Shown: positions 36,853-44,990, counted from the first letter of the stretch. The stretch is DNA of 64,000 nt from Sinorhizobium sp. B11 (GCA_039725955.1 CP091034.1:2480001-2544000); one strand, 5' to 3'. A program made the numbers and translations. Notes: generated by a model not told the origin, from the sequence alone.

Positions 36853-37290
36853 ATGTGGAAGAACCAACCTGTCGATATGATGGCGCGTCGTTTGGAGTCG
36901 AAGAAGTTTGCGTCGGAGACCTATGCGGCCTCGTTGATGTCGAACAGCAAATGGCGGACGCTGTTCGAGGCTATCGAAGAGTCTGCGGTTAAAGTTGAAG
37001 GGATGACGGTCAAGTTCATTGATGACGATAAGGAGTGGTCGCCCGTATATCCCGGATTGTATCCTCCTCGTGCCTACATCGATCTCTGGCCCCTTAACGT
37101 CTATCCCTTAGTGGAGATCGAGTGGGTCGAGTTTCGACGAATTGTCGAGTGGAAGCGGCCGAACAATGTTCCTGCGAAACTGGTGCCACAAGATATAGAT
37201 GCGATCCTGGCCGCTATTGAAAGCACAGGTAAGCGCTTTCCCCTTGAGGTCTCCGGAGAGGCAATTCGGGTCATCGGGCACGTGAAGTGA
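36853..37290 (+). CDS. Hypothetical protein, DUF6678-like
   Basis: 145 aa, GGAG upstream of the ATG. The segment M-S-N-S-K-W-R-T-L-F-E-A-I, followed by W-S-P-V-Y and a strand-rich part with I-E-W-V-E-F, then a short helix (Q-D-I-D-A-I-L-A-A-I) and a final strand A-I-R-V-I-G-H, resembles DUF6678 proteins, which are often single accessory genes with possible immunity roles. The assignment is by eye and tentative. Confidence 0.65.
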   Translation: MWKNQPVDMMARRLESKKFASETYAASLMSNSKWRTLFEAIEESAVKVEGMTVKFIDDDKEWSPVYPGLYPPRAYIDLWPLNVYPLVEIEWVEFRRIVEWKRPNNVPAKLVPQDIDAILAAIESTGKRFPLEVSGEAIRVIGHVK

Positions 37291-37567
37291 AGAAGCTCGG
37301 GGCCTGATATTGCTCCTACCTAGGGCGCTTGATTCAATCACCGCACCGATTGGGCAGCTCCGGTACGCCTCTTTTGGGCTGGCCAAACTCAGGCCACCAC
37401 ATGCCTCATTGCCGCCTGGGAATGTTGAAATCCCGTCTCTTGTAAATTCTCAAGGTCGACTATCTTCGGGTCGGCTGCTTCCGGTCGCAAGAAGGTCCCG
37501 GTTTGCTGGAGACCTTGCATCGGATGCGTGAATGAGAGCATGGGACTGGCCTCGGAAGAAGCTGGAT

Positions 37568-38284
37568 ATGTCGAGAACGAACCGTCTGTTTGAGCTTATA
37601 AGCGTGCTGCGAGCACGCAGGAGGCCCGTCACGGCCCTCGATCTGGCACGTGAGCTGGGCATTTCGCTGCGAAGCATATACCGGGACATTGAAACGCTGC
37701 GGTCGTTGGGAGCGCCCGTCGAAGGACAGGCGGGTATTGGCTACTGTTTGGGACCGGGCTTCTTTCTGCCGGAATTCGCTTTTTCGCCGGATGAGCTGGA
37801 CGCGTTGATCCTTGGCCTCGCCTGGGTGCAGCAGCGCGCCGATCCTGCGCTGGCACAGGGCAGCGAAAGCGCTCTGGCAAAAATAATTTCCGCCCAAAAG
37901 AACGGCCCGGCGACGAAGGATGGGCCGCCTGCCCTCGCGGCGGCCTCGGTTTCCCAGCGTGTGGACCCTCCGCAGGCCGCGTCATTGCGCGATGCCATCC
38001 ATCGGCAGCGCAAAGTGGCGATCAGCTATGAAGACGCTCACGGCTCGCTCTCGGATCGCATCATCTGGCCGATCGCCATCGTCTATTTCGACGACGTGCG
38101 TGTCCTGGCGGCCTGGTGCGAACAGAGATCGGCCTTCCGCCACTTCCGCGTCGATCGCCTGCAGGTGAAGGCGATTTCGGACGAGCGCTACCCCGGTCGA
38201 CGCCAGTCGATCATGAAACAGTGGCAGCAACAGGATCGCGACTGGCGCTCGTTCCTGCCAGTTTCTGGCACGGCGACAGGCTAA
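37568..38284 (+). CDS. YafY-type transcriptional regulator (HTH_11 + WYL)
   Basis: 238 aa from the ATG at 37568. The N-terminal HTH_11 (R-L-F-E-L-I-S-V-L-R-A-R-R-R-P-V-T-A) is followed by L-R-S-I-Y-R-D-I-E-T-L and a WYL-like domain with V-A-I-S-Y-E-D, R-I-I-W-P-I-A-I-V-Y and C-E-Q-R-S-A-F-R-H-F-R-V-D-R. The WYL family often regulates in response to nucleic acid or small ligands. It is followed after 54 bp by a DUF1330 gene on the same strand, its probable partner or target. Confidence 0.92.
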   Translation: MSRTNRLFELISVLRARRRPVTALDLARELGISLRSIYRDIETLRSLGAPVEGQAGIGYCLGPGFFLPEFAFSPDELDALILGLAWVQQRADPALAQGSESALAKIISAQKNGPATKDGPPALAAASVSQRVDPPQAASLRDAIHRQRKVAISYEDAHGSLSDRIIWPIAIVYFDDVRVLAAWCEQRSAFRHFRVDRLQVKAISDERYPGRRQSIMKQWQQQDRDWRSFLPVSGTATG

Positions 38285-38338
38285 CAATTGACCGGCGCAC
38301 CCACACCCACTCCCGGTGCCGTGTCAAAGGAAAGTTAG

Positions 38339-38710
38339 ATGGTTTCATTCTCACCTGCCGTGTTCGACGCCTTCCTGGCCGAGGACGACGATTCTGCCGT
38401 CGTCATGCTGAACCTCATCCGGTTCGAGCCCGATGGCGGCAAGCAAAGATATCTGGAATACCTGCGGATGGCGAAGCCGATCCTGGCTCGCTTCGGCGCG
38501 AAGATCCTGTTTGGCGGAAATGGCCTGCCTGTGCTGACGACCGGGCAGGAAAAGGGTTGGGATGCTGTCGTGCTGGTCCAGTATCCGCGCCGGTCCGCTT
38601 TCAAGGACATGGTTGCGGATCCGGAATACCAGGTTGCCTTCAAGGTCGGAGTATCGGCGATCTCCGATATCGTCCTGCAGCCTCTGAAACCTGACGACGG
38701 TATGGTGTGA
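38339..38710 (+). CDS. DUF1330-type protein
   Basis: 123 aa, AAAGGAAAG upstream. It has a ferredoxin-like fold pattern: A-V-V-M-L-N-L-I-R-F, Y-L-E-Y-L-R-M-A-K-P, W-D-A-V-V-L-V-Q-Y-P and a M-V-A-D-P-E-Y helix, typical of DUF1330/dimeric alpha-beta barrel proteins. Function unknown. It probably shares a transcript with the WYL regulator. Confidence 0.85.
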   Translation: MVSFSPAVFDAFLAEDDDSAVVMLNLIRFEPDGGKQRYLEYLRMAKPILARFGAKILFGGNGLPVLTTGQEKGWDAVVLVQYPRRSAFKDMVADPEYQVAFKVGVSAISDIVLQPLKPDDGMV

Positions 38711-38923
38711 TTGCGGGGAACGACAGTCGCGCAGCCGCCCCCGGCCGCCTTCACGGCGGCAGTATTGACCCGGCAACGACCGCTTCGCAACGGAGCGGTC
38801 GTTGGCGGCCACAAGGGCGGCATCATGGAGCGAGTGCCACAAGATTCCGGTGACCTTTGATGTCTTGCCTCCGGAGCTTGGACGATCTGGTAGCGGTCGA
38901 GGTTGGCGCGTCGAAACCGACAA

Positions 38924-39160
38924 CTAGCGACGACCGACGCGGTTAACTGGACCACCCTTATTTACAGCAGTTCCGTGCGTCACCGTACCACGCGCTGCAC
39001 GAGCAACCGGGCGCGGCCTCAGCACCACCCCGGGTCTTACGACGCAGCCCGCCGGATAACTGATATATTGACAATAGACGACAGCATTTGCGGTATCCAT
39101 GGGCGGCGCCGTAAATCCAATCGTTAGAAAGGCAAGTGACGCAGCAGCAATTCGTTTCAT
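38924..39160 (-). CDS. Small exported hypothetical protein
   Basis: 78 aa with a strong GGAGG before the ATG. A signal peptide (A-A-A-S-L-A-F-L-T-I-G-F-T-A) is cut near A-N-A; the mature part has two Cys (Y-C-Q-Y and A-G-C-V) and a basic Arg/Pro-rich tail. Typical of small periplasmic proteins in rhizobia. Function unknown. Confidence 0.75.
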   Translation of the reverse strand: MKRIAAASLAFLTIGFTAPPMDTANAVVYCQYISYPAGCVVRPGVVLRPRPVARAARGTVTHGTAVNKGGPVNRVGRR

Positions 39161-39487
39161 ATTCGCCTCCTATGTCTTCGATACTTACCGAGAAGCACTG
39201 CGGTTGCTCCCACTCCCACCTGTGGCCTGATCAATGCCATTGAACAGGCCACGGTGCGTAGAAACGCTTTGATAATGCGGAACGTCAGGACCGGTCATGG
39301 CCGGCCTCCCACAAGCGGCAACATCATAACATTCGAACCAATTCTTGGCCCGTAACATCACGTAGAATCGGTTCCGTGCTGCGATGCCTGCGGCGGCTGA
39401 TCGGCGTCGCCGACGGCTTTGGATGTCTCCTTTGGGCCGGAAGCGGGCCTGAACCAATATCCACACCACTTGCTCCATGATGTCACA

Positions 39488-39517
39488 AAAAAGGGGTACC
39501 TTGCGGCACCCCTTTTT
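39488..39517. terminator. Bidirectional rho-independent terminator
   Basis: Perfect stem AAAAAGGGGT/ACCCCTTTTT with a 10-nt loop, giving a T-run in either direction. The 619-aa gene read leftwards would end here about 355 bp after its stop codon; nothing obvious ends here on the plus strand. Confidence 0.8.
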
Positions 39518-39589
39518 CGTCCCCCAAACCGGAATCCCCCTCCCAGATGCAGGATCCCGGCCCCTCACAAATACCCCTCTCCCCCCTCA

Positions 39590-39755
39590 TCTCTGTGTTC
39601 CCGGCCCAGCCCGGGTTATCTCACAGAGATCCAGCACTCTCCCCTTTCGGGTGCAGCAACTCCTACGCACTACATCTGAACCATCACTGCACAGAAGAGA
39701 CGCTGCGATTCCTGTGACATCCTTTGCGCCAGCACGCGGGCACAGGAATGAGAGA
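39590..39755. repeat. Paired ATCTCTGTG/ATTCCTGTG hairpins
   Basis: A hairpin with ATCTCTGTG/CACAGAGAT at 39592-39630 has the inner stem CCCGG..CCGGG. A second with ATTCCTGTG/CACAGGAAT lies at 39708-39749. Related to the element at 5771-5910, with compensatory differences that keep each stem paired. Confidence 0.7.
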
Positions 39756-39872
39756 GGAAAGGGAATGCGCCAGGCAAATAGTGAAGACACCGTCGCCGGG
39801 CCGCATCTCGGATATTTCCATTGAAGAAGGGCTTCGTTGCCTGAAGCCCCTCCTCCGGTTCGCTATGCCGGA

Positions 39873-41732
39873 TCAGTTATGGCCGCCGCTCTTGCCGGGG
39901 CCACCGGTGCCGCTGCTGCCAGAGCCACCGTTGTTGCCATTGTTGCCGTTGTTGCCCGAGCCGCCGTTGTTGCCATTGTTGCCTGAGCCACCGTTGCCGC
40001 TGTTGCCCGAACCACTGTTGCCCGAACCGCTGTTGCCGCTGCTGCCGGAACCACTGTTGCCCGAGCCGCTGTTGCCGCTGCTGCCGGAGCCACTGTTGCC
40101 CGAGCCGCTGTTGCCGCTGCTGCCGGAACCGCTGTTGCCCGAGCCGCTGTTGCCGCTGCTGCCGGAACCACTGTTGCCAGAGCCACCGTTGCCGCTGCTG
40201 CCGGAGCCACTGTTGCCCGAGCCGCTGTTGCCGCTGCTGCCGGAACCACTATTGCCCGAGCCGCTGTTGCCGCTGCTGCCGGAACCACTGTTGCCCGAGC
40301 CGCTGTTGCCGCTGCTGCCGGAACCACTATTGCCCGAGCCACTGCTACCGCTGCTGCTGGAGCCACTGTTGCCCGAGCCGCTGTTGCCACTGCTGCCGGA
40401 ACCACCGTTGCCCGAGCCGCTTTTGCCGCTGCTGCCGGAACCGCTGTTGCTCGAGCCGCTGTTGCCGCTCTTATCGTTGCGGTCGTTTCCGCCCTTGTCG
40501 CCACGGTCGTTGCCGCCCTTGTCGTTGCGGTCGTTGCCGCCCTTGTCGTTGCGGTCGTTTCCGCCCTTGTCGTTGCGGTCGTTGCCGCCCTTGTCGCCAC
40601 GGCCGTTGCCGCCCTTGTCGCCACGGTCGTTGCCGCCCTTGTCGCCGCGGTCGTTGCCGCCCTTGTCGTTGCGGTCATTGCCGCCCTTGTCGCCACGGTC
40701 GTTGCCGCCCTTGTCGCCACGGTCGTTTCCGCCCTTGTCGCCACGGTCGTTGCCGCCCTTGTCGCCACGGTCGTTTCCGCCCTTGTCGCCACGGTCGTTG
40801 CCGCCCTTGTCGCCACGGTCGTTTCCGCCCTTGTCGCCACGGTCGTTGCCACCCTTGTCGCCACGGTCGTTGCCACCCTTGTCGCCGCGGTCGTTGCCGC
40901 CCTTGTCGCCACGGTCGTTGCCACCCTTGTCGCCACGGTCGTTGCCACCCTTGTCGCCACGGTCGTTTCCGCCCTTGTCGCCACGGCCATTGCCGCCCTT
41001 ATCGCCGCGGTCGTTTCCGCCCTTGTCGCCACGGTCGTTGCCGCCCTTATCGCCGCGGTCGTTGCCGCCCTTGTCGTTGCGATCCTTGCCATCGTGGTGG
41101 TCGCGATCCCTGCCGTCGTGATGGTCACGGTCCTTGCCATCGTGATGGTCGCGATCCTTGCCATCGTGATGGTCGCGGTCCTTGCCGCCATGATGGTCAC
41201 GGTCCTTGCCGCCATGATGGTCGCGGTCCCTGCCGCCATGGTGGTCATGGTCCCTGCCGCCATGGTGATCGTGATCCTTGCCACCGTGGTGGTCATGATC
41301 CCTGCCGCCGTGGTGGTGATGATCCTTGCCGCCGTGGTGACCGTGATCACCGCCGTTATCGCCGGGGCCGTCACCGGGACCATCGCCGGGGCCATCACCG
41401 GGGCCATCGCCGGGGCCGGAGCCGCCTGGATTGCCATTTCCGTCATTGTTGCCGGTGTTCTGATTGCCGGAAGAGCCCTGGCTCGATGCCTGCTTGCCAA
41501 GGTTGGAGCGGTTGCCGGAGCGGCCGCCGAAACTGTTGCCGCTGCTGTCGTCATTGACCGTGCGGCTGTCATCGTCCTTGCGGATGGATTTCGTCGGCAG
41601 GCACAGTCTGGCCTCAATGGTACCCGGCGCTGCCGTGGCGCAGTTGACGACTGCTGGCGCGGCCATTGTGAGGCTGCTGCTTGCCAAAAGGTAAGCAACG
41701 GCGACGCTATACTTCGCTGCTTTACGGATCAT
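39873..41732 (-). CDS. Exported His/Asp/Gly-rich repeat protein
   Basis: 619 aa with GGGAGAGGGAAG before the ATG. A signal peptide (V-A-V-A-Y-L-L-A-S-S-S-L-T-M-A) is followed by a short folded-looking part with two Cys (V-N-C, R-L-C), then almost pure repeats: P-G-D-G units (about 105-120), D-H-H-G-G-K/R-D units (about 130-220), about twenty N-D-R-G-D-K-G-G octapeptides, and finally N-S-G-S-G-S-S-G-type units. The His/Asp zone could bind metal. The 24-bp repeats keep two other frames open, but only this one has a signal peptide and ribosome-binding site. It diverges from the BTLCP peptidase gene. Probably a surface or periplasmic protein. Confidence 0.8.
   Translation of the reverse strand: MIRKAAKYSVAVAYLLASSSLTMAAPAVVNCATAAPGTIEARLCLPTKSIRKDDDSRTVNDDSSGNSFGGRSGNRSNLGKQASSQGSSGNQNTGNNDGNGNPGGSGPGDGPGDGPGDGPGDGPGDNGGDHGHHGGKDHHHHGGRDHDHHGGKDHDHHGGRDHDHHGGRDRDHHGGKDRDHHGGKDRDHHDGKDRDHHDGKDRDHHDGRDRDHHDGKDRNDKGGNDRGDKGGNDRGDKGGNDRGDKGGNGRGDKGGNDRGDKGGNDRGDKGGNDRGDKGGNDRGDKGGNDRGDKGGNDRGDKGGNDRGDKGGNDRGDKGGNDRGDKGGNDRGDKGGNDRGDKGGNDRGDKGGNDRNDKGGNDRGDKGGNDRGDKGGNGRGDKGGNDRNDKGGNDRNDKGGNDRNDKGGNDRGDKGGNDRNDKSGNSGSSNSGSGSSGKSGSGNGGSGSSGNSGSGNSGSSSSGSSGSGNSGSGSSGNSGSGNSGSGSSGNSGSGNSGSGSSGNSGSGNSGSGSSGNGGSGNSGSGSSGNSGSGNSGSGSSGNSGSGNSGSGSSGNSGSGNSGSGSSGNSGSGNSGSGNSGNGGSGNNGNNGGSGNNGNNGNNGGSGSSGTGGPGKSGGHN
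40470..41080. repeat. 24-bp tandem coding repeats
   Basis: Array of a unit of the type CGGTCGTTGCCGCCCTTGTC (plus GCCA), encoding N-D-R-G-D-K-G-G on the minus strand. Most variation is at third codon positions (GTTGCC/GTTTCC/GTTACC). Confidence 0.9.
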
Positions 41733-41748
41733 CTTCCCTCTCCCAAAG

Positions 41749-41763
41749 TTAACAAATCGTTAA
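41749..41763. promoter_or_regulatory. CtrA-type box 1
   Basis: TTAACAAATCGTTAA fits TTAA-N7-TTAA exactly and is embedded in GTTAAC/GTTAAC. It lies 17 bp upstream of the repeat-protein ATG, a position more consistent with repression or with control at the transcription start. Confidence 0.6.
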
Positions 41764-41809
41764 CTGCGGGAATTCTTATATTAGCATGCCGTTAATTCCA
41801 AGAATAAAC

Positions 41810-41818
41810 TGTGGATAA
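41810..41818. promoter_or_regulatory. DnaA box
   Basis: TGTGGATAA, the exact complement of the consensus TTATCCACA, placed midway between the two CtrA-type boxes. Confidence 0.5.
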
Positions 41819-41830
41819 TGGCACAGGTTC

Positions 41831-41845
41831 TTAAGCTATAGTTAA
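41831..41845. promoter_or_regulatory. CtrA-type box 2
   Basis: TTAAGCTATAGTTAA is again an exact TTAA-N7-TTAA. It is about 78 bp upstream of the BTLCP ATG, in a range compatible with activation of that gene. Confidence 0.55.
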
Positions 41846-41922
41846 TTACGCAAGTAATAAATTTTATTAAAGTTTTAGTATAAACTGTGTTACCTTCCGC
41901 GCCGACAATAGAGGGGTGATTC

Positions 41923-42510
41923 ATGCGATGGATTTTTTGCCTTGTTTCACTTGTGTTCTTTCCCGCGCAGTTTCAGGCCTTTGCCGGACAGCCTCTGCCG
42001 GTCGGCAGGAATATCGGCGCGCCGGTAGGCTTTGCCTCTGCCTGCGCGAGCTATCGCTGGCTTTGCCATGAGACATCCGCCGCGCGGCGCGCCCGCGGGC
42101 CGGCCGAGCAGGCGGGCATGCCTCTTCTGCGCAAGGTCACCCGCGCGGTAAACCTGCGCGTCCGCTCGACGGAGGACAGCTCCATCTCAGGAAACGGCGA
42201 TGCCTGGACCCTGCCCGTCGACGGCCGGGGCGACTGCGAGGATTACGCCCTGCAGAAGATGAAGGATCTCATCGACGCCGGATTTCCGGCAAGCCGCCTG
42301 GCGCTCTCGGTGGTGATCGGCCCGCATGACGAAAACCACGTCGTGCTGGTCGCCCGCCTGGACGACGGCGATTACGTGCTCGACAATCTCAACAATGCCG
42401 TGAAGCCCTGGCGGGCGACGCCCTATACGTTTCTGGCGACGCAGGATTTTCGCGCACGAACGACCTGGCACGTGACGCTGGCCGGGCCGCGGGCGGGCGA
42501 GTTTTCGTGA
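41923..42510 (+). CDS. Transglutaminase-like cysteine peptidase (BTLCP/LapG-like)
   Basis: 195 aa. A signal peptide covers residues 1-21, so the enzyme is periplasmic. The triad is visible: Cys105 in G-R-G-D-C-E-D-Y-A, His139 in E-N-H-V-V-L-V and Asp154 in Y-V-L-D-N. The family (pfam06035) includes LapG, which releases surface adhesins under c-di-GMP control through LapD; no LapD-like gene is in the window. In rhizobia many paralogues exist with unknown targets. It is divergent from the repeat protein and shares its CtrA/DnaA-type promoter region. Confidence 0.93.
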   Translation: MRWIFCLVSLVFFPAQFQAFAGQPLPVGRNIGAPVGFASACASYRWLCHETSAARRARGPAEQAGMPLLRKVTRAVNLRVRSTEDSSISGNGDAWTLPVDGRGDCEDYALQKMKDLIDAGFPASRLALSVVIGPHDENHVVLVARLDDGDYVLDNLNNAVKPWRATPYTFLATQDFRARTTWHVTLAGPRAGEFS

Positions 42511-43060
42511 TGAGCGATGATGGGTGCGGTTGGCGCCCGAAGCCCCCTCATCCGCCCTTCGGGCACCTTCTCCCCGCGGGGTAGAAGGGGTGTCGCGGCA
42601 AGGCCTTCCTTCCCATCAGACGTTACTTCCTGGACATTGCGGCTGCCCCCTTCTCCCCGGCGGGGATGACGATGGCGGGTGCGGTTGGCGCCCGGAGCCC
42701 CCTCATCCGCCCTTCGGGCATCTTCTCCCAACGGGTAGAAGGGATGCCGCGGCAAGGCCTTCCTTCCCATCAGACGTTACTTTTCCGGATATTGCGGCTG
42801 CCCCCTTCTCCCCGGCGGGGAGAAGGTGCCCGAAGGGCGGATGAGGGGGATCCGGCTCGACCTTGTCAGTCGTTTGACAAGACCCGGCGCTCCTCCGGAT
42901 CCGCCGCCACGAATTTCCACCGGCCGGAGATCGACCCAAACACCGAGTCGCCACGCGAGTATTTCTCCATCGCGCACCCTTCCTGACGCGTCTCCGCAAC
43001 AATGCTAAAGTAAAATCCTCAAGCAATAGTCTGTGACCCAAGTATCCGGAGGGGGATAGG
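42511..43060. other. Intergenic region with tandem RIME-like elements
   Basis: 550 bp without a gene. It is largely filled by two RIME-like elements at 42543-42849. The last ~200 bp lead into the hydrolase gene. Confidence 0.6.
42543..42849. repeat. RIME-like elements B and C, tandemly duplicated
   Basis: Two copies of CCCCCTCATCCGCCCTTCGG start at 42543 and 42698. They share flanking GGTGCGGTTGGCGCCCG and the spacer AAGGCCTTCCTTCCCATCAG, so about 150 bp has been duplicated. Only the second copy keeps the closing GGGCGGATGAGGGGG end (to 42849); the first is cut short at GGCGGGGATGACG. Confidence 0.85.
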
Positions 43061-44410
43061 ATGAAACTGACAAGAAAACAGTTCGGCATCGGCATGGTTG
43101 CCGCAGGTTTCGGGGCGGGAATGACTGCTCAGGCAACCGAAGTGCCGGACCAGGCCGCCAAGCCTCCGGCCGGGAACAAGCCTGCGGAAAACCTGCCGAC
43201 GACGCCGATGGCGGCGCATCAGGCGAGCTATTTCTTCAAGAATTCCGCCTTCGAATATGTGTTCCTGACCAGCCTCGGGCGCGCCTATCACCAGGGCGGC
43301 AATGTCGGCAAGGTTCTCTATCTCACCCGCCAGATCGAGGACGGCAATTTCGAAAGCGCCTACAGCGCGATGATATCAGCCGGCGACGAGGCGCTGACGA
43401 TTGCGCAGGATTCGCTCTCCGGCGGCCACAAGGAAAGCGCCCGGCAGGCACTGCTCTGGGCGCAGAATTATTATGACAGCGCCACATATTTCGCCGATGG
43501 CACCGGCGATCCGACGAAGATCACCGCCGCCTGGCAGAAGATGGACGATTGCTGGCTGAAATCGCTTCCGCTCTTCGATCCGCCGATCGAAGAAGTGAGC
43601 ATTCCCTATGAGAATACGGCGCTGCGCGGCTTCTATTTCCGCGGCAAGGGCACTGCGCAGAAGCGCCCGCTGCTGATCCTCGTCAATGGCAGCGATGGCT
43701 CGGCTCTCGACATGTGGATGATGGGGGCGGCCGGCGGCACCGCGCGCGGCTATGACTGCCTGACCTTCGACGGGCCGGGCCAGGGTTATGCGCTCTGGAA
43801 ACAGGGCATGCCCTTCCGCCCGGATTTCGAGCATGTGGTAACCCCGGTCGTCGATTTCGCGCTGACGCTGCAGGGTGTCGATCCCGCGCGCATTGCGATC
43901 CAGGGCATCAGCCAGGGTGGCTATTGGGTGCCGCGCGCCGTCGCCTTCGAAAAACGCATCGCCGCTGCGATCGCCGATCCCGGCGTGACTGACGTCTCCG
44001 CCTCCTGGACCGCCAGCCTGCCGCCGCCGATGCTGGCGCTGCTGAACGCCGGCAGGAAGGACGAGTTCGACGGCTACATGGCCAAGATGCTGGACCCGGC
44101 GACGAAGAACGCGCTTGCCTTCCGCATGCGACCCTATGGCACCAGCTCCTATTTCGACGCCTTCAAGGCGACGATGGCTTACCGGCTGGATGATGTGGCT
44201 GACAGGATCACCTGCCCGATGCTGATTACCGAGCCCGCCAACGAGGCCTTCTGGCCGGGGCAATCGCAAAAGCTCTACACGATGTTGACGGGGCCGAAGA
44301 CGATGGCCGCCTTTGCTGTATCCGACGGGGCCGATCTGCATTGCGAGCCGGGCGGATACGGGCTGAGGGATCTGCGGGTATTCAACTGGCTGGACAAGGT
44401 TCTGGCGTGA
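43061..44410 (+). CDS. Exported alpha/beta hydrolase (FrsA-/PONP-hydrolase-like)
   Basis: 449 aa. The N-terminus L-T-R-K-Q-F-G-I-G-M-V-A-A-G-F-G-A-G resembles a Tat signal with R-K in place of R-R, so export is likely but uncertain. An all-helical cap-type region (about 50-180) precedes the hydrolase fold: L-L-I-L-V-N-G-S-D-G oxyanion turn, nucleophile Ser284 in G-I-S-Q-G-G, and a His in D-L-H-C-E-P near the end. This order matches the esterase group that includes 2,6-dihydroxypseudooxynicotine hydrolase. The substrate is unknown. Confidence 0.88.
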   Translation: MKLTRKQFGIGMVAAGFGAGMTAQATEVPDQAAKPPAGNKPAENLPTTPMAAHQASYFFKNSAFEYVFLTSLGRAYHQGGNVGKVLYLTRQIEDGNFESAYSAMISAGDEALTIAQDSLSGGHKESARQALLWAQNYYDSATYFADGTGDPTKITAAWQKMDDCWLKSLPLFDPPIEEVSIPYENTALRGFYFRGKGTAQKRPLLILVNGSDGSALDMWMMGAAGGTARGYDCLTFDGPGQGYALWKQGMPFRPDFEHVVTPVVDFALTLQGVDPARIAIQGISQGGYWVPRAVAFEKRIAAAIADPGVTDVSASWTASLPPPMLALLNAGRKDEFDGYMAKMLDPATKNALAFRMRPYGTSSYFDAFKATMAYRLDDVADRITCPMLITEPANEAFWPGQSQKLYTMLTGPKTMAAFAVSDGADLHCEPGGYGLRDLRVFNWLDKVLA

Positions 44411-44516
44411 GAACCGGGTTCTTTCGAACGATTGAGCCTCAGAACGACATCACCGCGCGGAACACCTGGCCACCCAGCGGCGTTTCCCCATCTTCACCAC
44501 CGGAGGAGGGTTTCCC

Positions 44517-44990
44517 ATGAGCATTTTCAACCGCATCAAGCGCGCCATTTTCGGCGAGGCGCAAGCCACCGAGGCCGCAGCGCCCACACAGGCGCCCACC
44601 ACCCCTGCCAGCGCAGCGCCCACAGCCCCCGCCAGCTCGGCACCCACGGCAAGCGCACCGGCTTCGGCCGCGCCCGCTGCCCCCTCGCCGGCGCCGACCA
44701 CCAATCCCTCGCCTGCCCCGGCAAGGACACAGCCTGTCGATATCGAGCAGATGCTGAACGCGGCCGTGAAAAAATCCGGCCAGAAGCTCGACTGGCGCCA
44801 TTCGATCGTCGATCTCATGAAGGCGCTCGGAATGGATGCGAGCATGGCGGAGCGCAAGGAACTGGCCGGCGAACTCGGCTACACCGGCGATACCGGTGAC
44901 AGCGCGAAGATGAACACGTTCCTCCACAAGGCGCTGATGAAGAAACTGTCGGAAAACGGCGGCAAGGTGCCGGCCGATCTCCTGGACTGA
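44517..44990 (+). CDS. DUF3597-domain protein
   Basis: 157 aa, GGAGGAGGG before the ATG. It starts M-S-I-F-N-R-I-K-R-A-I-F-G, then has an Ala/Pro/Thr linker (about 20-70) and the DUF3597 domain (D-W-R-H-S-I-V-D-L-M-K-A-L-G-M-D and E-L-A-G-E-L-G-Y-T-G). The family is widespread as a stand-alone cytosolic protein of unknown role, sometimes linked to cell-envelope stress. Confidence 0.88.
   Translation: MSIFNRIKRAIFGEAQATEAAAPTQAPTTPASAAPTAPASSAPTASAPASAAPAAPSPAPTTNPSPAPARTQPVDIEQMLNAAVKKSGQKLDWRHSIVDLMKALGMDASMAERKELAGELGYTGDTGDSAKMNTFLHKALMKKLSENGGKVPADLLD

Larger units (their letters stand above)
39161..39872. other. Intergenic region with terminator and palindromes
   Basis: 712 bp, no supported gene. 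It contains a strong symmetric terminator at 39488-39517 and the paired hairpins at 39590-39755. A short RNA could lie at about 39300-39517, but nothing beyond the terminator supports it. Confidence 0.5.
41733..41922. promoter_or_regulatory. Divergent cell-cycle-type promoter region (CtrA, DnaA, GANTC)
   Basis: 190 bp AT-rich spacer between the repeat-protein and BTLCP genes. It holds two TTAA-N7-TTAA boxes, one perfect DnaA box and a GATTC site directly before the BTLCP start. This combination resembles CtrA/DnaA/CcrM-controlled promoters of alphaproteobacteria. Transcription start points are not known. Confidence 0.6.

Noticed and set aside
39185..39568. Minus-strand frame of 127 codons
   Set aside because: It runs through the terminator hairpin, has no ribosome-binding site at its start, and its residues resemble translated intergenic DNA.
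40470..41080. Possible CRISPR array
   Set aside because: Units are contiguous with no unique spacers; they encode a peptide repeat.
39724..41121. Leu/Pro/Glu/Ser repeat frame on the plus strand
   Set aside because: Open only because the 24-bp repeats contain no stops in any frame; no signal peptide or ribosome-binding site. The opposite-strand frame has both.
39863..41698. Ala/Thr/Arg repeat frame on the minus strand
   Set aside because: Second frame of the same repeats without a proper start or signal peptide.
41733..41922. A replication origin
   Set aside because: CtrA and DnaA boxes suggest it superficially, but there is only one DnaA box, no repABC or hemE-type neighbours, and the spacer is only 190 bp; a regulated promoter is the simpler reading.
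42703..43095. Minus-strand frame of 130 codons
   Set aside because: It consists of translated RIME-like repeat and promoter sequence of the hydrolase.
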